Shown here piece after piece: positions 43,176 to 55,352 of a DNA stretch of 64,000 nt. The position numbers and the translations under genes were made by a program. This DNA is from Anaeramoeba ignava (taxonomy: Eukaryota; Metamonada; Anaeramoebidae), in the NCBI GenBank assembly GCA_028826165.1, contig JAPDFW010000090.1, positions 186,001-250,000 of the forward strand, written 5' to 3'. Each line of letters begins with the position of its first letter. The first letter of the stretch is position 1. The notes beneath the pieces were generated by a model. That model was not told the DNA's origin and ran no database searches. It saw only the letters and a program-made list of their open reading frames with translations.

Positions 43176-45373
43176 TCAAAAACGAGCATAATTGTTTTCT
43201 CTTGGATCAGTTGATGAAGTCTTGTTCCCTTTAGATTTTCTCTTTCTAAAAATAAAGAAAGCAGCAACAACAAAAATCAAAATAAGAGGAATAGTCAAAC
43301 CAACACCTAAACCAACATCAAGATGAGAATTACTTTCAGAAACAGGAACAGGAACAGGAGAAGGAGAAGGAGAAGGAATAATACCATTTTCAAAGACTTT
43401 AATAATTTGACCTGGATTAGTATAAGTTCCATAATATGCTAAGTGTTTATTTTCATCATAATAAACACTTAATGGATATCCTTTTCCTGTTGAAATTGTA
43501 TTGATTTTCGAAAGACAGAAATTTGTTAAATCAAATTCTATTAATTTTCCTGGAAATGTTAATGTTGAAAATACTCCAATATTATATTCATTATCAATAA
43601 ATCCTGATGAAAAATATGATGTTGATGAACTACTTATTAATCCAACTGCTTGAAAATTTGAAAGATCAATTTTGATAATAGATCCTATTATTGTATTACT
43701 TCCAAAATATCCATATTTGTTTTGATTATCAATCATTGATGTTGATAATGAACTTTGTTCTGTTTCTAAATTGATTTTTCCAATTCTTTCAAAATTTGAT
43801 AATTTAAGTTTAATTATACTACTTGGATATGAATTAATTCCAAAATATCCATATTCTCCATTTGAATCAATAAATCCTGTTGATACTGATTTTTCTCCTG
43901 ATTCAAATACATATGTGTTTAATTTGGTAAATGTTCCTAAATCAATTTTAATTATCATTCCTGGATTTGTATTTGTTCCAAAATATTCAATTTGATTTTG
44001 ATTATCAATTAAAGAGAAAATTAATTCATTTTCTGGTTCATCTAAAGGAAGGAAATCAGTCATGGAAAAAGTTTGTAAGCTAATTTGAAGAATGACTCCA
44101 GGTGATGTATCTGTTCCAAAATAAAGATTTTTGTTTATTGAATCAATAATTCCTGTTGTTATTCTTCCGAAAAAACCAAGAATATCAAGTCTATCAACAA
44201 CAACAAGATCTGAAAGTCTCATTTTAATAATAACAGGTGGAAAACTTTCAGTTGCGAAATATCCATATCCTTCAATAGAATCAATAGCTCCTGCTTTAAT
44301 TTTGTTTTCAGGTGGTGTTAATTCAATCAGAATCAATTTCAATAAAATCATGAAGTTCTACTTTAATAACATATCCTGGAAAAGTATGTGTTCCAAAATA
44401 TATAAATCCAGCTCCTGGATCGATATTACTTGTCATAATATTGTTTCCTCCTTCACTTAATGTGAGATTTGATAAAATTGAAAAATTTGTTAATGAAATT
44501 TGAACAATTATTGCTGGTTGTGTGTAACTTCCAATAAAAAGTGAACCATTCAATGAATCAATCATTAAATCAAATGTTGGATAAACTTGAGATGATAAAT
44601 TTAATGTATTTGTTATAATAAATGATGAACCATGTATTTTAAGTACTTTATTAGGTGAAGATTCAACAACAAAATAAACCATATCATGAACTGGATCATA
44701 TTGTCCTGCTCTAACTCCTCCATAACTTGAATCAAGTGTAATTTCATCAACTTTTTCAAAAATTGTAAGATTAATTTTGATAATTTTAGCAGGAACATTA
44801 TAAGTTCCAAGATAAAGAATTTGATTTTGAGTATCAATAGCAAATCCTTCAATACTATTTTCTTCTTCTGAAAGGTTATAAATTGAAATTATTGAAAAAT
44901 TTGTGAGATTAACTTTAATAATTGAACCAGGATCTGTATTTGAACCAAAATAACCAATTGAATTTTTATCATCAACAGCAGATGTTGAAATTGGTGAAAT
45001 TTGTTCAGGAATAGTTAAATTTGAAATGAATGTAGAAAGTTGATAAATTTATCATAATAAGTTGACTTGGAATTGTACTTGTTGCAAAATAAGCAAGTTC
45101 TTTTTCTCTATCAATTATTCCAGTACTTATATAATCTAATCCTTCTTGAAGTGTTAAAGTTGATATTTTTGTAAAATTACTTAAACTTATCTTTATTATT
45201 TGAGCTGGAGATGTACTTGCTCCAAAATAAATGAATTCATTTGGTGTATCTATTATTGAACACATTAAATTATTTTCACCTATATTTAATGTAGTTATTC
45301 CTTGTTCAATTAGTTCTGTGTTTGTAAAATTTATTAAAATTATTATAATTATTAAAATTATTTTTTTTATCAT
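43176..45373 (-). pseudogene. Tandem copy of the 14-repeat propeller gene, two frameshifts
   Basis: The ectodomain DNA is nearly identical to 39702-41894, with only scattered substitutions. The upstream flank (41895-41940 against 45374-45420) matches too. The reading frame breaks twice, each time by one extra base. At about 45034 GAATGAAAAAGTT has become GAATGTAGAAAGTT, and at about 44332 TCAATCGAATC has become TCAATCAGAATC. The first break follows the second repeat, so only about 115 residues plus a new end would be made. By contrast, the membrane helix and tail have diverged (LTIPLILIFVVAAFFIF, ending RENNYARF) while staying open. Either the copy is a recent pseudogene or the breaks are assembly errors. 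Confidence 0.85.
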
Positions 45374-45420
45374 TTTTTTTATTTTTAAATTAAATTAGAA
45401 AAATGAAAAATAAAATTTTT

Positions 45421-46080
45421 TTTTGATTGTTCGATTATTTTTGATCAAAAGAATTAAAGAAAAAAAATTTTTTTAGATGAAAGCAAAAAATTAAAAGAAA
45501 AAAATAATTAAAAAAAAAAAATTACTGACTCATTTATTTTCAAAATAAAAATTTAATTAAAAATAACTATTATTATTATTATTACTATTATTATTATTAT
45601 TGATTATTTTTATTATTGATTAAAAAAATAATTTAAAAAACAAAGATCTATTTTAAAAAGATTTTTAAACAGTTTGAAAATAATAATAATAATAATAATT
45701 AAAAAGGAAATAATTTTTAAGAAAGTTTAACTTCTCATTTTTGCTTTTTTAAATTTTTCTTTTTTAATTTTTCATTTTGATCTTTTTTTTTACATAAATT
45801 TTAAATTTTAAATTTTTAAATTTTTTTATAAACTTTCAATATAAATTTTTTCCATTTTTTTTTTTACAATTCAATCCTTTTTTTTCATTTTAAATTTTCA
45901 TTTTTAAATTTTCATTTTCTTTTTTTTTTTATTATTTTTTAAATAAATCTTTAAATTTGAATTTTTTTTTTTTTTTTTTTAAAATATGAATTCGGGACAA
46001 ATTTTTTTTTGGATAAAAAATAGGATAAAAAAGAGGATTAAGGAAAAAGAAATAAAAAAGAAAATGAGAATTAAATGAGA
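45421..46080. other. A/T-rich intergenic spacer
   Basis: This lies between the start of the propeller copy and the 3' end of PABPN1. It contains short (ATT)n and (AAT)n runs near 45570-45600 and 45680-45700 that could pair with each other, and several long T tracts. No exon-like sequence, RNA gene or regular long repeat is seen. Confidence 0.55.
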
Positions 46081-46086
46081 GATAAA

Positions 46087-47441
46087 TCATTGATAATAAG
46101 GATGAAAGGATCTAAATCTTGGTCTATAAGAAGGTCTTCTATAAGGATTAAAGGATCTTCCTCTTGAAAAGCCTCTTCCTCTTGGAAATCCTCTTGCGCG
46201 TGGATAGTAACTTCTTGCTCTTTCTCGTGCTAGTATAAATCGTGGTACATTCGTTCTTTTTATTGTAACATGTATTATTCTTCCCCGAAATTCTTGTTCG
46301 TCTAATTTTAATGCTTCTTCTACTGATTCTTTATCTGCAAATTCTATATATGCATGTCTTTTTTTTTAATTTTTTAAAGAATTTTAATTTTAATTTTAAT
46401 TTTAATTTTAAATTTAATTTTAATTTTAATTTTAATTTTAATTTTAAATTTAATTTTAATTTTAAATTTAATTTTTAATTTTAATTTTAAATTTAAATTT
46501 AATTTTAATTTTAATTTTAATTTTAATTTTAATTTTGATTTTAATTTTAATTTTAATTTTAATTTTAATTTTAATTTTAATTTTAATTTTATAAATGAAT
46601 TTTAATTTTAATTTTAATTTTATAAATTAATTTTAATTTTAATTTTAATTTTAATTTTAATTTTAATTTTAATTTTAATTTTAATTTTAATTTTAATTTT
46701 AATTTTAATTTTTAATTTTAATTTTAATTTTAATTTTAATTTTAATTTTTAATTTTAATTTTAATTTTAATTTTAATTTTAATTTTAATTTTAATTTTAA
46801 TTTTAATTATAATTTTAATTTTAATTTTAATTTTAATTTTAATTTTAATTTTAATTTTAATTTTAATTTTAATTTTAATTTTAATTTTTAATTTTAATTT
46901 TAATTTTTAATTTATAATTTTGATTTTAATAAAAAATACCCTTTTGGATGTTTTGTAATTTTATCTTGAAGTATTTTTATTCTATTAATTTTTCCACAAG
47001 ATTCAAAAAAAGATTCTAATTCACTTGCAGTTGAACTAAAATCAACATTTTGAACAAAAATAGATCTAGAATCAGCTTCTTCTAATAAATTTTAATTTAA
47101 TTTTTTAATTTAATTTTTTAATTTAATTTTTTAATTTAATTTTTTAAATGAATTTTTTATTTTTATTCAAAATTACCTTGTGGTGTTGATAAAATATCAG
47201 ATTGAGTTTGTGAAAAATCATCTTGAAGTTCTTTTTCAAGATTTTCTATGTCTTCAGTTTCTTGATCTTGATCTTGATATTCTTGTTCATCTGTTTCTTT
47301 GTTTTCTTGTTCTTTTGATTCTGTTTTTTTTTCTTTTTCTTTTCCTTTTTCTTCTTTATTTTTTTTGAATTTTTCTTCTTGTTCTGTTTCTTTTTGTTCT
47401 TCATCTTCATCGAATCGAATAATAAGTTCTGAAGTTGTCAT
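46087..47441 (-). CDS. PABPN1: Nuclear poly(A)-binding protein
   Basis: Exons 47441..47177, 47081..46940 and 46357..46087 (TGA) join in phases 1 and 2 to give 225 residues. The N-terminal part is acidic (DEDEEQKETEQEE, ETEDIENLEKELQDD), like the acidic/coiled segment of PABPN1. One RRM follows: RNP2 SIFVQNVDF, GKINRIKI, KHPKG, then RNP1 HAYIEFAD across the second junction, and DEQEFRGRIIHVTIKRTN. The C-terminus is rich in RG and aromatic residues (RARGFPRGRGFSRGRSF, RPRFRSFHPYYQ), as in the family. PABPN1 binds nascent poly(A) tails in the nucleus and controls tail length. The HPKG-split-H(A/G)YIEF junction and the NRxxI/KRTN signature make this assignment firm. Confidence 0.94.
46358..46939 (-). 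repeat. TTTTAA hexamer array filling PABPN1 intron 2
   Basis: The 582-bp intron (GTATTT donor, AAAAAG acceptor) is almost entirely TTTTAA hexamers as read on the plus strand, with rare TTTTTAA and TTTATAAA interruptions. The flanking exons cut the RRM in two, and only their joined reading restores RNP1. Confidence 0.88.
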
Positions 47442-47529
47442 TTTATTTTAGAAAACTAAAAAAAAAAATGAAAAAAAAAATTAAAAAAAAAATTTAAAAA
47501 AAATTTTTTTAAAACGTTAAAAATATAAA

Positions 47530-48890
47530 TAACGTCATTTAAATTTTATTTAAATTAAATAGAACAAATAATTTATTTGAATAAACTTGATAATTATTTA
47601 ATTAAATATTGAAATAAAATTATTAAAATATTTTATAATTATTATTTCATTAATTAAATATATTTTTAATTAATTTTTATTTTTAAATTTATTTAAATTA
47701 AATAGAATAAATAATTTATTTGGATAAACTTGTTAATTATTTAATTAGATATTGAAATAAAATTATTAAAATATTTTATCATTATTATTTCATTAATTAA
47801 ATATATTTTTAATTAATTTTTATTTTTAAATTTTATTTAAATTAAATAGGATAAATAATTTATTTGGATAGACTTGATAATTATTTAATTAAATATTGAA
47901 ATAAAATTATTAAAATATTTTATTATTATTATTTCATTAATTAAATATATTTTTAATTAATATTTATTTTTAATTTTATTTAAATTAAATAGAATAAATA
48001 ATTTATTTGGATAAATTTGATAATTATTTAATTAAATATTGAAATAAAATTATTAAAATATTTTATTATTATTATTTCATTAATTAAATATATTTAATTA
48101 ATTTTATTTTTAATTTTATTTAAATTAAATAGAATAAATAATTTATTTGGATAAATTTGTTAATTATTTAATTAAATATTGAAATAAAATTATTAAAATA
48201 TTTTATTATTTTTATTTTATTAATTAAATATATTTTTAATTAATTTTTATTTTTAAATTTATTTAAATTAAATAGAATAAATAATTTATTTGAATAAACT
48301 TGTTAATTATTTAATTAAATATTGAAATAAAATTATTAAAAATATTTTATCATTTTTATTTCATTAATTAAATATATTTTTAATTAATATTTATTTTTAA
48401 TTTTATTTAAATTAAATAGAATAAATAATTTATTTGGATAGATTTGATAATTATTTAATTAAATATTGAAATAAAAATTATTAAAATATTTTATTATTAT
48501 TATTTCATTAATTAAATATATTTTTAATTAATTTTTATTTTTAATTTTATTTAAATTAAATAGAATAAATAATTTATTTGAATAAACTTGTTAATTATTT
48601 AATTAGATATTGAAATAAAATTATTAAAATATTTTATTATTATTATTTCATTAATTAAATATATTTTTAATTAATTTTTATTTTTAATTTTATTTAAATT
48701 AAATAGAACAAATAATTTATTTGAATAAACTTGTTAATTATTTAATTAAATATTGAAATAAAATTATTAAAATATTTTATTATTTTTATTTCATTAATTA
48801 AATATATTTTTATTAATTTTTATTTTTAATTTTATTTGAATTAAATAGAATAAATAATTTATTTGAATAAACTTGGTAATTATTTAATTA
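47530..48890. repeat. Ten-copy tandem array, unit about 143 bp
   Basis: The marker AGAATAAATAATTTATTTG recurs at about 47561, 47703, 47848, 47991, 48131, 48273, 48419, 48562, 48705 and 48847. The spacing is therefore 140-146 bp. Copies differ by few substitutions (GAACAA or GGATAA for GAATAA, TTGATAAT or TTGTTAAT). Each unit has several palindromic AT blocks (ATTTAATTAAAT, TTAATTAAATATA). The array ends about 85 bp before the RAD50-like ATG. Confidence 0.93.
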
Positions 48891-48973
48891 GAAAAAAAAA
48901 TGGGAGAAATAATTTTTTTTTTCATTTTTTTTTCATTTTTTTTTTCTATTTTCAATTTCTTTTCCAAAAAAAA

Positions 48974-51900
48974 ATGAATGGAAAATTTGAACCAACATTA
49001 AAATATTTAACCTTTTCAGGATTTCGTTCATTTCCAGATGATAAAAAAATAAAAATAGAATTCAATGAACCATTAACGATAATTTATGGAAAAAATCAAT
49101 CAGGAAAATCAACGATAAATGAAATATTAAAAATGGGGTTTACATTTGCAAAAGTGCCAGGAGTGGCCTATAAAAATATATTAAATCCAACAGCAAAAAA
49201 AGGGTTTATTAAATATAAATTGGAGTTGAGAAATAAATCACCTTTAATTTTTGAATGGGAAATGAATAGAAAAGGAACATCAAGCAAACCACGTTTAATT
49301 CTTCCTGATAATTCAGATGAATATATCGAACCCACTCAAGAAGAATACAAGAATATAATATCAAATTTGTTAGGAATCACTCCTGATTTTGTGTCTATGA
49401 TTATATTTCCAAAACAAGAATCAGAAAATTTATTATTAAGTAAACAAAATCAAACAGCATTTTCAAAAATGATGAGGAAGTTGATGGGATTTGAAAGGTT
49501 GTTTGATACTTTAAGAACGTATGAAGAACAAAGAAAAGAGTTATTGAAACAAATTGAAAAAAACCCAGAAAACAAATCAAGTTCAAAAAATTCAAAAAAT
49601 CCAAAAAATGCAAAAAATTCAAAAAATGCAAAAAGTCCAAAAAGTTCAAAAATTTAAGTCAAACTATTCAAAATAACCCAAATATACAAGAAATTGATAA
49701 AAAAATACAAAATCTCAAGGATGCACTCCATAAATCAAACAAAATAGAAAAATGGAAAAGTGAATTAGAATTGGAATATGAACACAAAAGAAATTTAGAT
49801 CATATTCTACAAGTATATAAAGAAGATATAAATCAAACACAGAAAAAATTCACAGAAATGATAAAAGAAATCAAAAAAATTGAAATTCACATACCTCAAC
49901 TTGAAAATGAAGAAAAACAATACCAATCTATTGTTCAGATAAAAAGAATTGATATCGAAAAAACAAAACAAGAAATTATCACCAAAACTTCCAAGTTATT
50001 TCAAACTTGGCAAATAAATATGAGTCCAAATTCATTTCTGAATAAATCTGACACTCAAATTTTTCATCTTTTTTCACAAGTATTTGGTCAAATACAACAA
50101 AAAATGCAGCAAAATGATCAAATATCCAAAGAATTTGAAGCTTTAGTTGGATATGAAACAAAATTAAGTCAAATTAGATCAAAAAATGAATATTATAACA
50201 AGAAGCTAGAAAATTATCCAAAAGAAAAGCTAGCCAAATTGAAAAAAATCCAACAAAAATATACACTTTATTCAGAGAAAATCTCAAAAATTCATTTAGT
50301 TATCGATTTTATTAAGCACTCAGATTTATCCTTTGGCAACTTTGATTTGCAATCAATCTTTCAAAATCCTCAAAATTCTTCTAATATTCAAGAATCAAAT
50401 ATTCCCATTGAAAATTATCTTTCAAATTTGAAAATAGTTAGGAAAATATTGGAGTATCAAATCAAATTTGTAAAAAAACTTAATAAGAAAAACTTTGAAG
50501 AATATATCCAAAGAATCGAAAATGAAAATCAAGGAATTATCAATTTTAAATTGAACGAGAAGCTAATAAATATCGAAAAAGAATTAGATAAACTGCCCAA
50601 TCAAAATATTGATAAGAAAACAATACATCATTTAATTTCTGAAACTAAAACTACAAATCAGAACGAAATTGATTCAAGGATGAATAATAAAAAAGAACTA
50701 GAAATTGAAAATGATATTCGTTTATATATTCAATTAATCAAAAATTGGCAAGAAAATAACATTTCGTCTGAATCAAAGGAATCTAAATATAATTTTTCCG
50801 TTTCAACAAATTTCTTCTTTTTATGACAACAAAAACCAAAATAATCAAAATAATCAAAATGAAATTCAGAAACAAATTGAAGAACTGATCCAAAGAGTTA
50901 TCCAAAATCCAGATTTAAATGAAAATATAAAGCAAATCCAAATTCAAGAGTTTGAAAAATCAATCAAAATAATTAATGAAAATTTAACTCAAAAGAAAGA
51001 TTTAACTCAATTTAACAAAAACTTATCATTTCTTCAAAGAACTACTTCATCAGCAAAGAAAATCTTGAAACTAAAAAAGAAACAAGAAAAATATCAAGAA
51101 ATTATTCAAAAACAAAGCATTTCACAAAAAAGTGCAGAGAAAATGATTCAAAAAATAAGCAAAAATAAAGAAGCTCAAAATCCATTCAATATTCAACAAA
51201 TAATTTCATGGAAAAAAGCATTTCTTAATAACCAAGTATTGATTAGTGATTTAAAAGAAATAATTAACCAAATTATGAATTTAAAAGGAAAATTAGAAAA
51301 TTTTAAGAATTCAATTGAAGTTAAAAAATATGATTCGATTATAAATCAAATCGATATGGAAAAACAAAAAGCAAAATTTAATGAGGTTCAAATCCAAAAA
51401 GAAAAAGAAAAAGAACAAGAAAAGGAAAAAGAAAAGCAAAAAATTTTTGGAGAGTATGAGGAATGCGAAAAGAAAATTTCTCATTATAAACAAAAACTTG
51501 ATTTTGAAAAAACAATTAAATCCAAACAACCGAATATAATCGAAAGAGAAATCAAAAAATTGGAGAAACAAAAAGAAAAATTGAAAAAAGAAATTGCTTT
51601 AAATAAATATGAAGGAAATGAAAATACAAATGAAAATACAAATGAAAATACAAATGAAAATACAAATGAAAATACAAATGAAAATGAAAATATAGAATTA
51701 TTTGTGAAACAAATAGAAAAAGAATATAATCTTTTAGTCAAAATTTTGAAGGAAAAAAGGGATGAATATATTGATGAAATTAATAACAAATTAAATATTT
51801 ATTGGAGAGGATTTTCATCACAAAAAGGATTAAGTCGAATTAGTTTAAGAACAGCACCAACTACTTTACCACTTTTTGAAGACAATCCAATCAAAGATCC

Positions 51901-54900
51901 AAGTTATTTTTTGAGTTCAAAATTATTTGATTTTGAAATTGTTGGAACAAGAGAATTTCAAGATGTGGAGTTTGTTTATCAATCAAGTTCTTCAGAAAGA
52001 AATCTTGTTTCGATTGTGATTAGAATTGTTCTTTCTCAAGTCTTTTTTAATACAACTCCTTTTCTTGTATTTGATGAACCAATGGCAACTTTGGATTCTG
52101 AACAACAATTAAAATTAATTGATCTTTTTAATACAATTTTATTTGAAAAGAAAGAAGAATTCGAAAATGCCTTCCAATTAATATTAATCACTCACAACAA
52201 ACGATTTATTGAGCAAATGGTTCGCTTTCCAAATTGTCGATGGCAAGGATTTATTGTTGAGAAGAATAATTCTATGATTAGTGAAATGAAAAGGCTTGTT
52301 TTGTTTCCAAATTGGATAAGCCACAATATGAATTTTGGAGAAAATAGAAATCAGAAAAATTCCACCAAAAAACAAGATATAGATTTCTTATCAACTTGGA
52401 AAAATTATGAGAAAAAAAGAAATTCCAAAACAATCAGAAAATTAGATTATGAAGACAATGTAATTGAGTTTGAAATTGAAGATGAGGATGAGAATTTTGA
52501 TCTAATTCAAAATGAAAATCAAATTTTAAATGAAAATGAAATTTTAAATGAAAATGAAAATCAATATCAAAATTTAAATCAAATTTTAAATCAAATTGAA
52601 TATCAAAATCAAAATCAAAATCAAAATGAATATCAAAGTGAAAATGAAAATGAAAATGAAAATGAATATCAAAGTGAAAATGAATATCAAAGTGAAAATG
52701 AATATCAAAGTGAAAATCAAAGTGAAAATCAAAATGAAAATGAAAATCAAAATGAAAATCAAAATGAAAATCAAAATGAAAATCAAAATGAGAATCAAAG
52801 TGAAAATCAAAATGAATATCAAAATCAAAATGAAAATCAAAATCAAAATCAAAATGAAAATCAAACTGAAAATCAAAATGAAAATCAAATTGAAATTGGA
52901 TATCAAAATGAAAATCAAAATGAAAATCAAACTGAAAATCAAAATGAAAATCAAATTGAAATTGAATATCAAAATCAAAATGAATATCAAAATTTAAATC
53001 AAATTGAAATTGAAAATCAAATTGAAATTGAAAATCAAAATGAAAATGAATATCAAAATGAAAATGAATATCAAAATGAATTTGAATATCAAATTGAAAT
53101 TGAGAATGAAAATAAAAATCAAAATGAAAATGAAAATAAAATTGAATATCAAGATGAAAATGAAAATGAAAATGAAAATGAAAATAAAATTAAATATCAA
53201 AATCAAATTGAATATCAAATTGAAATTGAAAATGAAATCCAAATCCAAAAAGAAAATCAAATTGAAAATTTACTTAAAAACCAAATTGAAAATTTACTTG
53301 AAAATCGATATATAAATGATTCTGATTTAAAAAACATGAATCAAAACCAAAACCAAAATCAAAATGAATATGAAAACCAAAATCAAAACCAAAATCAAAT
53401 TGAATATCAAAATCAAAATCAAAATCAAAATGAAAACCAAAATAAAAATGAATATCAAAATCAAAATCAAAATGAAAATCAATATCAAAATCAAAATGAA
53501 AACCAAAATGAAAATCAATATCAAATTGAAAACCAAAATCAATATCAAAATCAAAATGAAAATCAATATCAAAATCAAAATGAAAACCAAAATGAAAACC
53601 AATATCAAAATGAAAACCAAAATCAATATCAAAATCAAAATCAAAATGAAAACCAAAATCAATATCAAAATCAAAATCAAAATCAAAATCAAAATGAATA
53701 TGAAAACCAATATCAAAATGAAAACCAAAATCAATATCAAAATCAAAATCAAAATCAAAATCAAAATCAAAATCAAAATGAATATGAAAACCAAAATGAA
53801 AACCAAAATCAAAATCAAAATCAAAACCAAAATCAAAATCAATATCAAATTGAATATCAAAATCAAAATCAAAACCAAAATGAAAACCAAAATGAAAACC
53901 AATATCAAAATCAAAATCAAAATCAAAACCAAAATCAAAATCAATATCAAAATCAATATCAAAATCAAAATCAATATCAAAATGAAAATCAAAATCAAAA
54001 TCAAAACCAAAATCAAAATCAAATTCAAATTGAATATCAAAATCAAAATCAAAATCAAAATGAAAACCAAAATCAAAACCAATATCAAATTGAATATCAA
54101 AATCAATATCAAAACCAAAATGAATATGAAAACCAAAATCAAAATCAAAACCAAATTGAATATCAAAATCAAAATCAAAATCAAAACCAAAATCAAATTG
54201 AAATTGAATATCAAAATCAAAACAAAATTGAAAATTTGGACTTAAATCAAAATAATTCAAATAGAAAAGATAATCCTCTTTCGAATTATCAAATTGAAAA
54301 GCTTGATGATAACTTAAATGATTTGGATATTTTCGAAAATTCGAATGAATTAGACTTTGAAGATTTAGAAAAACAACAAAAACAAAATTTAAATCAAAAA
54401 CAAAATTTAAATGAAAAACAAAATTTAAATGAAAAACTAAATTTAAATCAAAAACAAAATTTAAATCAAAAACAAAATTTAAATGAAAAACAAAATTTAA
54501 ATGAAAAACAAAATTTAAATCAAAAACAAAATTTAAATCAAAAACTAAATTTAAATCAAAAACAAAATTTAAATGAAAAACAAAAATTAAATCAAAAACA
54601 AAATTTAAATCAAAAACAAAATTTAGATGAAAAACAAAAATTAAATGAAAAACAAAATTTAAATCAAAAACAAAATTTAAATCAAAAACAAAATTTAAAT
54701 GAAAAACAAAATTTAAATGAAAAACAAAATTTAAATCAAAAACAAAATTTAAATGAAAAACAAAATTTAAATGAAAAACAAAATTATTATCCAAATGAAA
54801 ACCAATATCAATATCATTTAAATAAATATTTAAATCAAAATCAAAATCAAAATCAAAATCAAAATCTAAATCTAAATCAAAATCAATACCAAAATCAATA

Positions 54901-55273
54901 TCAAAATCAATATCAATATTTAAATCAAAATCAATATCCAAATTTAAATCTAAACCCAAATGCTTTTACAACCAATTTACTTACAAATCCAAATCTAAAC
55001 CTAAATCAATATTCAAATTCAGATCCAATAACAAATCCAAATCAATATACAAATTCACAAAATCAATCACAAAACTTAAATGAATATCGATATTTATTTT
55101 CAAATCAAAATCAAAATCAAAATCAAAATCAATATCCAAATCAAAATCAAAATGAATATCAATATTTATATTCAAGTCAAAACCAAAATCAATATCCAAA
55201 TCAATATCCAAATCCATATCAAAATCAATATCAATATCGAAATCGATATTCAAATAATCGGAAACGATACTAA
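48974..55273 (+). CDS. RAD50-like SMC/ABC ATPase with long N/Q-rich tail
   Basis: The N-terminal lobe matches RAD50: GFRSFPDDKKIKIEF, P-loop GKNQSGKS at residues 39-46, a Q-loop in IIFPKQES (IFCHQED in RAD50), and FERLFDTLRTYEEQ. A coiled-coil arm of roughly 700 residues follows. The C-terminal lobe has the signature-motif region QSSSSERNLVSIVIRIVLSQ, Walker B LVFDEPMATLD, and LILITHNKRFIEQM. RAD50 joins MRE11 in double-strand-break repair. The signature is SSSE instead of SAGQ, and the arm has no CxxC zinc hook; the only Cys I see in it is in EECEKK. After about 52500 the frame continues for about 920 residues of NQ, NE and QY repeats. The frame changes by minus one base at about 49653 and plus one at about 50812, both in homopolymers. 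The intervening stretch continues the same coiled coil, so I treat it as one gene. The start is the Met directly before the conserved lobe. Confidence 0.82.
52500..54960 (+). repeat. Hexamer-based N/Q/E/Y-coding repeat (tail of the RAD50-like gene)
   Basis: This is about 2.4 kb of AATCAA, AATGAA and CAATAT hexamers, then CAAAATTTAAAT-type 12-15-mers encoding QNLNEK/QNLNQK. Two less repetitive islands (53270-53340 and 54240-54370) interrupt it. All three plus frames and at least one minus frame are open over long distances, so openness alone does not prove translation. Confidence 0.85.
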
Positions 55274-55352
55274 AAAAAATTTTTAATTTTAATTTTAATT
55301 TTTAATTTTCTTTTTAATAATAATAAAAAAAAAAGAAAACATTAAATGAAAT

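Noticed and set aside
47530-48890. CRISPR array or tRNA cluster interpretation of the 143-bp repeats
   Set aside because: There are no unique spacers between repeats, and units are contiguous AT palindromes without tRNA-like structure; the host is clearly eukaryotic.
52586-54959. Minus-strand and alternate-frame ORFs opposite the RAD50-like tail (up to about 560 codons)
   Set aside because: AATCAA/AATGAA hexamers lack stops in most frames on both strands; the plus frame continuous with the ATPase is the only one with independent support.
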